From assembly GCA_025084515.1 (NCBI GenBank), contig JAJAGP010000231.1, positions 1-64,000 on the forward strand: DNA of 64,000 nucleotides. The letters are read 5' to 3'. Shown piece by piece: positions 1 through 10,600 of the stretch. Each line of letters starts with the position of its first letter. Position 1 is the stretch's first letter. The translations under genes were made by a program, and so were the position numbers. The stretch comes from Ancistrus triradiatus. Lineage: Eukaryota; Chordata; Actinopteri; Siluriformes; Loricariidae. Below the pieces are notes generated by a model. It was not told where the DNA came from and did no database searches. It was given only the letters and a program-made list of their open reading frames with translations.

Positions 1-509
1 TTTGGAGGAAGAAGAATGCTGAGTTGCATCCCAAGAACACCATACCTACTGTGAAGCATGGGGGTGGAAACATCATGCTTTGGGGCTGTTTTTCTGCAGA
101 GGGGACAGGACGACTGATCCGTGTTAAGGGAAGAATGAATGGGGCCATGTATCGTGAGATTTTAAGCCAAAACCTCCTTCCATCAGTGAGAGCATTGAAA
201 ATGGAACGTGGCTGGGTCTTCCAGCATGACAATGATCCCAAACACACCGCTCGGGCAACAAAGGAATGGCTCCGTAAAAAGCATTTCAAGGTCCTGGAGT
301 GGCCTAGCCAGCCTCCAGACATCAACCCCATTGAAAATTTGTGGAGTAGTTGAAAGTCCATGTTGCCCCAAAACATCACTGCTCTAGAGGAGACATGCAT
401 GGAGGAATGGGCCAAAATACCAGCTACAGTGTATGCCAACCTGGTGAAGACTTTCAGGAAACGTTTGACCTCTGTCATTGCCAACAAAGGTTATGTTACA
501 AAGTATTGA
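1..509 (+). pseudogene. Tc1-A transposase, C-terminal part, broken
   Basis: The frame reads KKNAELHPKNTIPTVKHGGG, then FQHDNDPKHT with the second catalytic Asp, and INPIENLW with the catalytic Glu. A stop follows at 351-353, where family members continue WSELK. After frameshifts it resumes to CMEEWAKIPATVYANLVK and the normal C-terminus GYVTKY with its stop at 507-509. The DDE catalytic half is therefore recognisable but not functional. Confidence 0.9.
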
Positions 510-715
510 GGTGAACTTTTGTTATTGACCAAATACTTATTTTCCACCATAATTTACAATTAAATTCTTTAAAAATCCTACAAAGTGATTTCCTGGATTT
601 TTTTGTCTCTCATAGTGAAAGTGTACCCATGATGAAAATTACAGACCTCTCTCATCTTTCTAAGTAAGAGAACTTGCACAATCAGTGGCTGACTAAATAC
701 TTTTGTCCCCCACTT
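1..715 (+). mobile_element. Tc1-A copy 1, 3' half (cut by the window edge)
   Basis: This is the 3' half of a Tc1/mariner transposon lying antisense in the intron after prpf40a exon 11. It begins inside the transposase and ends with the inverted-repeat sequence (GCACAATCAGTGGCTGACTA, then a run of C and CACTT) followed by TA at 716-717. The same end occurs at 12.7, 49.4 and 60.8 kb. Confidence 0.93.
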
Positions 716-740
716 TATTGTCGGTATACCATCGCTAAAA

Positions 741-781
741 GAACAAATCTAATGGTGGCCTAAGACTTTTGCACAGTACTG
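741..781. mobile_element. Tc1-G terminal remnant
   Basis: A 41-bp stretch (CTAATGGTGGCCTAAGACTT, then TTGCACAGTACTG) followed by TA is nearly identical to 15354-15393. It is the terminal repeat of another fish Tc1-like family. Only one end is present. Confidence 0.6.
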
Positions 782-1467
782 TATCTGTCATGGAAATACA
801 TGGGTTAAGTAGGTTAATAACCTTAATAATAAGGATTATAACCTCATCTGACCACGGACCTATACATGACGCATAGCTTTATATGTATATACACATACAT
901 ACACACTTGGGGTGTTGTTTTAGTATAAAGGAGGAAAAATTGATCTGGCTCCTGTGACATGAAGGTTGCATCCAGGCTCATTTCTCTAAGTGGACAAGTA
1001 CCTTGTGGAGGAACAAGAACTGCTATTTGTTCCTCCAACAACTTTTTACCAGCAGAACAAAAAACCTGTTTTCCATGGGCACGCATAAATAAATAAGCAA
1101 CAAGCCAACAGGGACAGTGCACTAGGGATTTTATCAGGGATAAGTGTTTTGCTAAAGACGCTTACCTTTGATAAAATCTCTGTAATTACTGCCACTCAAG
1201 GCTTATTCTGTCTAGCTAGTACAAAGGAGTATCCACTTGCCCTGCAGCCTCGCTAACATTACAGTAAAGATTTGCCACTGTACTCAGTCATTGTAATCAA
1301 TCAGATTAGCAAACAGTCATAGTAACTAATTACAAAATCTAAAATTAACATTACGGGGTCATATGACTGGTATACAAAAACTATAAAAGATATTCATTAT
1401 GACAAACAAATGCATTCATTTGTAAGTACTCCTTCCCATCCCCTATATGTAGATTCTCGGTCTTCAC
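782..1467. other. intronic sequence, nothing recognised
   Basis: prpf40a intron downstream of exon 11. I see no exon, RNA gene or repeat here that I can name. A 92-codon minus-strand frame at 844-1122 has no recognisable content. Confidence 0.5.
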
Positions 1468-1683
1468 CTGGTCTGTATCTCTGTGGTGGGTGTCTCCTCA
1501 ACTGATGTCACGGTTGCATCACTGACTCCCTCAGACGCCTGCACGGGTGCCGGAGACGGCTGCTCTTCAGTGACGCTGGTTGTCATGGCAGCATCCGCCT
1601 CTGGAACAGCAGGCACAGCGAGAGGCGTCTCTGTGTGAACTGGGAGAGTGGGAGCGGTGCCAGGAGCTACGACATCTGCCGTC
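1468..1683 (-). CDS. prpf40a: prpf40a exon 11 (acidic Pro/Ala/Thr-rich linker)
   Basis: The 216-nt exon encodes TADVVAPGTAPTLP, runs through PAVPEADAAMTTSVTEEQ and ends PTTEIQT plus two bases. Mammalian PRPF40A has a low-complexity Ala/Thr/Val/Glu-rich linker at this place, between the WW and FF regions. The acceptor is GTGTGTTTGTCAG and the donor GTGAAG. The next exon is not in the window. Confidence 0.85.
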
Positions 1684-4600
1684 CTGACAAACACACCAGA
1701 AACACTTATTAGAGCCTTCAGGAGTCCTTGCTATTATCATCTTCTGAGTTACTTAGCTAAATTAGTTAATATGGTTTGAAAAATAATACACTAGTAAAGA
1801 TATGGCTTACCCATTTTCCTCTGCCTTAATCATTGCTGAGGGAGGGGAAAAATATATCAGATATTCACACATTAATACTCACTAAAGCCTGGTAATAATA
1901 TATAAAACATAGCTAAAGAGAATTCACAATATGGCCAGTAAAACACTAAATCTGTTATGATTATTGTTTTTTATAATAATAATAAACAATAATCATAACA
2001 GATTTAGTGTTTTACTGGCCATATTTCTGTCTCACACATAAATAAGACCACTTATATGTTCCACACTTAGTGAGTTTACATGCACTTAATAATCTGACAA
2101 CTGCAGAAAATCAGATTTTGTCAGTAATCCGATCAACGAGTACACAGGTACTTGGGAAATCAGATAATGTCTCTTTCAGTAATCAGTGCAACCAGCCAAT
2201 AAACTCACACAGGGATGTGACATAAACTTTAATAGAGTCACCCCAAAAGTGCCATTTCACGGGTGTTGCATTTAATTCCAGGGTTGCCAGATCCCACCAG
2301 AGTACTGCAATGTGAGTGACCACTTGAAAAATTAAGACAATAATAAAACTAATATTTCCCTTTTAACTTTAGAAGTTGAACAGACTTTCTGGAATATTGG
2401 TAAGAGATAGGATTAAGGAGCAAGCCCAAATAAGTAACTACACTTTAAAGACAAGCCCCAAAAACCTAAGTCCAAAATCACTCAAAATTTAGAAACCGGT
2501 GTTGATTCTGCTAGCGGCTTTGGCACAGCTCTGGCACAGCTCTGCTCTCTATCTGTTTATGTTTGCATGAATGCACAAACAGAGAAAACCAATTGAAATC
2601 AAGGGTAAAAGTATGCACATCCTGAGAAATCTGATTACTGAGCTAACATACAGCTCTCTTTATTGGATTTCTTAATCTGATTTCTAGGACTTAATCCGAT
2701 CTAAGACATCTGAGCATGTTGTTTACATGACCACTTGAATAGAGAGAAATCAGCAGAAAACTGCAGAAATCAGATTATGATTGGATCATTAAGTACATGG
2801 AAAGACACTGCCTGTGTTTTACTTTAAGATCAGTTAGCGCTTAGATATCGCTCAAATGTATTCATAACACAAACCTGCAAACATACTGCTCAGCCAGACT
2901 TACCTTCCAGATCCTCGAGCTCTTTCGGTTTCGTCCAGCGAGACTCTTTTGTCTGAGAGTTGTAATAATAAGGCTTCCCAGTGTCTGACTTGTACTCCTT
3001 CCACGGGCACTTGGACAGCATTTGCTGCAACACAGTAACACAATATAGTATCAACTACTGAATTGCACCTAAAGGCAGAGTTTGTGTCAGAAAACTGTTG
3101 TTTAAATAAATATGTTAGATAGACACCAACATTTTTTGGCTAAAACAAAGCACTTACGAAAAAAGTTAGCCCCAGGCTGGGTCAGAGAGCGGAAACGAAT
3201 GCAGATAGCAAACAAACATAGCTTAGAGAACACAGGCTAGAAATTGACACACTTTGAAACCCACGCATGGCATTTAAATAGTAACTATGTGTTCACTTCA
3301 CCGTTACACCTTTACTTTTCTGGACATGCATTTTATCCATCCTCATGCTCTTCTTTAAGGGCACTATTTAAATGTCAAATACATGACTTCTTTTGAAGGT
3401 TTTAAACAAAAGGTTTAAACTAAAGCAAAAGACGTGATTAAGGAACTGCGGGGCAAGTGAGAGAAATTGCAGGTAGGGGCAGGTGAAAGTGTGAGAAAAT
3501 TAGGAAGAACATAATATTTAGTAATATTAGTCATTTCAAAAATTATGATATATATATATAAAAACGTTTAACTCGCTGTGGTGACCCCTGATAAAGGGAG
3601 AAGCCGAAAGATATATATCTCTAATAGATACTACCACATCATAAAAAGCTATATATCTCTACATATATATTATCTATCATCTATCATCTCTCCTCTATCT
3701 ATCTGTGTGTATGTGTGTGTGGGTGTGTGTGTACCCATTCTCTCTCTCTCTCATCTCCTCTCGCTCTCCTCTCTCTCTTCTCTCTCTCTCTCTCTCTCCT
3801 CTCTTCTACCCTCTCTCGCTATATATATATGCATGCAAACTCCAGAGATGACGGCCAGAAGTAAAACCACTGTTCATGTGTTTTTTTGTTGTTTTTTTTT
3901 AATTACATGGCATTTATGAGAACTCAAAAATGCAAATTAACAAACATACTTTTCTTGGCACACTTTGGGTGATTTCACGTTACTTAAATGGCCTCCACAG
4001 TCATCAGATCTCAATTCAATAGATTCACATTCATGTATGTAGAGCTGGCAAATCTGCAGCAACCTCGTGATGCCATCATGTCAACATGGAACAAAATCTC
4101 TGAGCAATGTTTCCAGCACCTTACTGAATCTACATCATGAAGAATTAAGGGCGTTCTGAACGCAAAAGGAGGGCCAACCCGGTACTAGCAAGGTGTACCT
4201 AATGAAGTACTACGTGAATGTATATTACAGCTCATAAGAGTGAAAATTAAACACAGACCAATCAATAAAATAGCAGAGAGACAAACAAAGAGAAGATGAT
4301 CTGTTTACCTCTGCAGGTGATTTGAGTTCATTCGGTTTTTCCCAGGTTGACTGCTTTGTCTCTGTGTTGTAGTAATAAACTTTCCCATCCACTGACTTAT
4401 GCTCTGTCCACATCGATTTCTGTTCGAGTCAATACACACTTCATTACTTTATTTAAAGTGAATAAAACCTTCCAAAGAATTTTTTAAAACTTGTTTTTAC
4501 ATTTTAAGCAACAGGAATCATTTTCTAAAATCAGGATTATGGTTTTACACATGATCCTATGCTGTACTGACCTTTTTAGGCTGGTCATCTGCAGCAGTGT

Positions 4601-7600
4601 CATTTGCAGTTGTACTCTGCCAAAGCCAAATAACATTGATAAGGTAAGAATCCAGAAAAATGTATTTAATTGCACTGAATAGGTTGGATTTATTCAAACA
4701 GGCAATATATGTTACAATAACTGCACTGCATAGTACTTACAGTAGTTCCAGGTGCAGCAGTAGCTAGATGTGTGAAATAAATAAAATGAATAAATACACA
4801 CACTACTTAATTTAATAACCATCAGATAGAGTGACTTTTTTTGGCTTACCAGCACTATCCACAGGGCTGACACCAGGCTGTGAGGAAAAAAAAACATTAA
4901 GAGAGAGAGAAGCCATTATAAATGTCAGGGTGTTCTTCCACAAAGCCAGTGACTTGTGGCATTTACCCCAGACAAGAGGAGCAGTAAATGAAAAGTAAAG
5001 AACATGAGAAACGTGGACAGCATTTAATAAAAATTCCCAATAAGCAGTAAAATCCTCTCTAGGGTCTCATATGTCCATCCATAATGGACAGAGCTAAAGC
5101 CTCAGCTAAAATGAAGCACTAACGTAAGTGACTAAAACATAATGCAGCATCAGAGTAATATACAGCCACTGTATCAACTACAAGACTTTCCAATAAACTT
5201 TCTGTTCATGTTGGGACTTTTATCTCTGATGATAATGGATAGATTTAATGACCACACCAGCTGACTAGCAATATTTGTCATGTTTTAATATTTTAGTCAA
5301 AGCATTAACAGCAATATAATTAGGCTACAATAATTATGATTACTACTGCAATTACCGTATTTTTCGGACCATAAGGCGCACTTAAAATCCTTGAATTTTC
5401 TCAAAAATCGACAGTGCGCCTTTAAATGCGGTGCGCCTAATGTATGAATTAATTCTGGTTGTGCTTTCTGACCTACAACCGATTGTAGATGGTAACGGCG
5501 CTCATAAATCTGTCAAAATGTTTTAGCACGGCCTTGGTAAGTTACGAAGCTCACGGCAACCGTAGTGCGCAGCATCGTGGAGTAATACAGTATGTGCTTC
5601 AGCATTAGGGTATGTGCATTCATTCATTCATTTTCGAAGCGGATTTCAAACACAACGCTATCGGTCACGCAGTACAACATGGACATAGAGCAGCTGCGAG
5701 AGAATTCAACATTAACGAATCAATGATACGGAAGAGGAGGAAGCAAGAAGACCAAACTGAGCTTTCGAGGGAACTTAAGAGTTTTGTTTCATTTCATGCG
5801 TCTTATAACCCGGTGCGCTTTATGTATGAAAATAGAACCGTTAGAAGTCGATCACTGATATTGCGCCTTATAACCCGGAAAATACGGTAATGATAAAAAT
5901 ATAAACACAAATACAGTATTTAAGTGGATCTGAGTACTAGCCATCACGTCAACCTTTCGAGTGCTCATCACTACTGACGTGCTACCTACGTACTGCTGCT
6001 AGGGTTTTGAACTTGGAATAGTCCACCAGCCAAAAATGTCCAGCAACCAGCATAGCAACTGGAACCAATAAAATGGACAATGAGTGTAGAAATATACTTT
6101 GTTTTCTCTATTAGTGTTTTTGGAAACATAATGCTTGAGTTTTGTAAGACCTGTTAGCTAATTTTGGCTTTGATAATATTTCATTTCAAAATTTGTTACT
6201 ATTTTAGATATTATTGAAAAAATATCAAACACAGAAGGAATAGTTGTATTCACACTGTCTCTTGACACTAAAAATAGAGATACACTGAAAGTGGCATGGT
6301 GTTAGGCTGGTCGTCAGAGTGGAGACAAACAGATTTTGAATAAATGGAGCTCAGGGAATGCAGGTTTGATTTCAGTTCACTAACAAATGAAAAAATGTGA
6401 ATGCTTCAGACAAGGGGTTTAAAAAAAACAGTAGATCCTATCTGGCAGAACAAAACAAGACAGCACTAACCCCTGAGGCACTTTTTTCTGTTACATTGCT
6501 CAAAAGCCCAAATTAAAAATACAGGTAGTCCTCGGGTTACGACGGTCTCGAGTTACAACACATCTCCCATTTACTGTATAAAGCCTTGTCTCGCACTTAA
6601 GTGGTTTTGCGTCGTAAACGTCATAACGCAAACTTCGTGTTTGGTGTGCGCGGCGGAAGAATACAAGGTTACGCGGCTCGTTTTTTGATAATTACTGTTA
6701 GGATAGGTGTTAAGATAGGATAAGTGCTTACAGTATGTTAGTATGTTCCGACTTACACCGAAAATCGGTTTACGATGCCACCTAGGAACGGATCTGCGTC
6801 GTCAGTCGAGGACTTACTGTACCTAACAAACAAACGTTTTGCCTTTCAGTCCAGTGTTTTAAAAAAAAATTGTTTCAGAAAACAATTTTTATTTCAGTGC
6901 ATCACTATCTGGCATTACTCAACTAAAATAAACTCATCAAACAGTGTTTGTTTGTAATAGACGTGAGTTATTAAAGATCCGTGTCATGTCCACATAAACA
7001 ATTATTAACGTTCAGGGCTTCCTCAAGGTGAGCCATGTCAGACTTCCAACAGACGACTCAATCCCTAGAGTGCAAATTTGTTTGAAAGTATTCCAACATA
7101 TCTATCAATTACTCAGTATAAGAACCAAAACCGTGAGCTAATTGTCATTGTGTCACTGCAAATGAAGGTTTATCTATAAATCCAGTAAACAATGAGCTTT
7201 TTGTTATATGTAGCGCTACACAAAAATAGACTGAGAGATCTTAATTGGAACACTTTCTCACTTTACCCCATGTTCATTATGCTAATTCTAACACCACTGG
7301 CAGTTGTCAAGATTTATTTTTAACCAGAAAGACTTGAGGGGAATATGATATGGGACTACTTTACCGGTCCTGTTGGCTGCAGCGTAGCAGCTGGCAAACG
7401 CGGGGGCATCATCGGTGGCATCATTGGTGGTAACATGCCTGGCATCTAATAAGAGAGATTTATGAAAAATTAATCTGAGCCGCTAATTTTTCTCCTGTGT
7501 GGGATTTGATACAGTTTGAAATGTGGGTGCATTTGCATGCACCGGCTTTTAGATCTCTATTTGAGGTGTAGAGTGACTGCTTGCACCTTGTGGTCACCAC

Positions 7601-10600
7601 TTATAAACACCTCCTCCTCATTACACCCACCCAATTAAACAAAGTCCCCACATAACCAAGTGATTTAAACATAAGGTACAATGATGTGAAAAAGCAGTTT
7701 TTATGAAAATGACTCGCTTCTGCTAGAAGAGGCATCACTAAAAGCATTAAAAGAGCTTTTCAACAAAACTGGTCTAATGTACAAAGAACAAACTTCTGAC
7801 TGTGTTAGCAAACAGTCACACGCTGTCTGCATGAACTGAAAAGATTTTTAAAAAACACAGTTGGGTCATGTTGAGAGCTATTATTGCAAAATCCGGCGAT
7901 TCAAAACAACTGACTAATAGGTAGGCAAATGATTAATGTTGTATTACAACATTTACCTGTGGAATTGGAGGACCACCCATTGGGGGCATCATGGGTGGTG
8001 GCATCATCCCAGCAGGCATGGGAGCCATGCTGGGAGGCCTCTGGGCCATAGGTGGTATTGCCATTGGCGGGAAGTGAGGTGGGATTCCAGGCGGCCCCAT
8101 CTTGCATCGGAAAACACAAGGTTAACTGATCTTTTTTCTTAAAATCCACAAACACTGATAACAAGAACCTGATTAATCAAGACCAACTACTTACAAAAGG
8201 TGGGGGCATGGCTGCTGGAGGGACTCCAGGAAAAGGTGGGGCTTGGCTTGGACCATTATTCCCATCAGCAGAAGACTGTATTAAAAGAAAATACCCCAAC
8301 AATGAACTCCAATTGCAATAACCCTGACATAAAGTGATTGCATCATGTATATATATAGCCTACCTTAAACATGCTTAAAATACTACCATTAACCCGAGAG
8401 TTGCACAAAATCATTAACACAAAGCTTGTTTTATAATAACATGTTGAATATCTAATGGAATTTTTTCTAATAAATGTATTGAAGGTGAAAAACAAAAACA
8501 ATATAATTAGGCCATTGGCAGACAGAATGCTACTGCTCAGCTCAGTCAGACGCCTGCTGCTTGGATGTCCAGCAATAGCAGGAAAGTATTGTACTGCATA
8601 GTAATTGCCAAGGAAAAAAAATTATTACTATTGGGATTTATTGCATCACAGATGCATTATCATCATTATCTTAGTTAGCAAGTGTGGTATGCCATAAATA
8701 AAATATTTTAGAACATATAAAATAAAAAAAATAAAAAAAGGTTTATAAGAAATTCACATTTTTTGTGTATGACCTTAATCTCAAACTGAAGTCACAAAAT
8801 GAGAAAATTCCTTTAATTAAAGTAAATTAATTGTGTACCACAATAATTGGCACCCCTAGAAATCCTTATAAACAAACTGTAGCTGAAGCATTTTTTTTCT
8901 TTTAAAATTTACATTTTTAAGTTGATCAGGCTGTCTAGGAACTTTCAAGCAGTTATTCATGGCTTCGGGGTTCACTGAGTAAACGTGTGAGGTGACACAG
9001 TGGTAATATTCCTAGTCATTCTTCACCATGGAAAGAGATGAGAACACAATTCAAATAAGAGAAATGTGTCTTGACCTTCATAAGTCAGGGTGCTATTTGT
9101 CTGAAAATACCCATATCTGCAGGGCAATAATTCAAAAGTTACAATCTACAGGAGACCCAAGTTTATTTTGGACAGCACAGTAAAGAGGATGGTGAGAGAG
9201 GGGGAAAAATCCCCAAAGATCAATGTTGGAGAGTTACAGAAAAAAGCAGCATCTTCGGGTCGCCAGCTCTCCTTAACTACCATCAGACACCAACTCCACT
9301 CCAACAGATTATTTGGAATGCTTTCCCAGAAAAAACCTTTCCGGTAATTTAACCACAAACGTAAGTACACAGAGTTGGCTATAAGCTACAGGGAGTCCGA
9401 CTGGAACCATTTTCTATGTTTAGATGTAAGAGCTATTGCAAGGCTTACAGGCCAGCTCTAAATTAAAGCCTCACAACGAGCAATATTCCTAGTGTTCTTG
9501 TCTTTGAAACTACATTGGTGTCCAAAGTGGGACTGATCATCGCAGAGAAGAAGGGAGTTGGAAGTTGGAACTCTTGGGTGAGATCAACATGGCAACAGAA
9601 GAAAAACAGAAACAACACCTGGACCGCTGAAGCAACAGCAGTGAGTGAAGTTTACCGGGAGCCAGGCACTGAGCACTACACCCATGGGGCTCTCCAGGAA
9701 GCCAGACTTACTGCCAACTGGGCCAGAGGCCAGCCGGCACAAGACAACAGCAATGTACAGTAGTGGCTTAATGGCAGCAGCAATCAGGTGGCTGTACCCT
9801 TTGATGGTGGCAACAGCAAACATCAGCAACTTGACAGCAATGCCCAGCACCAGTGAGATGATGCAATGGCAGCTCAGCAAAGACCCTTAGGCTCAGTTTT
9901 ATAAAGGCAGCAGTGATCGAGCGAGTGATTGCTTATTTCAGCAAGCACCTCTCTAAACCAGAGTGCAACTACTATGTCACTTGACACGAGTTCTTGGCTA
10001 TAGGTGGCGAGACTTTAATTCTACCTCTTAAGTTTGCCATCTCTAATGTTTTTGATGCGATTCCGTAAACCAAGGAGCCGACTTGCTGGTGGGAGGTACC
10101 CACCGCAAACGGTGTGGTGTGACAGATGTTGGTACCTCAGGAACAGCCTTGCAATGTTCTTTGGGGAAGCAGAAACTTTGGTGTCTCAAAAACACTCCCA
10201 TATCTTCGACAGCATTTCTATTGGCCTGACTGTCAGAATAACATGGAGATGTTTGTCCACAGCTGCAATGTATGCATAGACTGACTGTTTACGCTATGGT
10301 CTGGCACACCAATGGGGTGAGCAGCCATAGACATGCTTGGTCCCTTTCTGGAAATTAATTTGGGGAACTCGAGGCCGCTACCAGAGCTGAGTGATTTCTG
10401 GAGAGTTTCTTCCTCCAGCTTGGGACCCCGGAAGAGATGCAAAGTGACCAAGAGAGCAATCTGAAGGCATGGGTCATGGCAGTGGTATACAAGTGGCTTG
10501 GGTCCCAGAAGACTCGGACCATGACACTTCATCCCCAGAGCAACAGATTGGAGAGGTCCAACTGGTTAGTGTCGATTTTGGCAAGGTGTCCTTGGTGGCT

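Noticed and set aside
844..1122. possible next prpf40a exon on the minus strand
   Set aside because: The translation has no likeness to the PRPF40A FF region and lacks suitable splice sites at the right phase.
3578..3919. 113-codon plus-strand frame
   Set aside because: It is made of Ser/Leu/Tyr codons from CT, TG and TA microsatellites.
7936..8142. plus-strand 68-codon frame rich in Trp, His and Gly
   Set aside because: It is the antisense of the Pro/Met-rich prpf40a exon 3.
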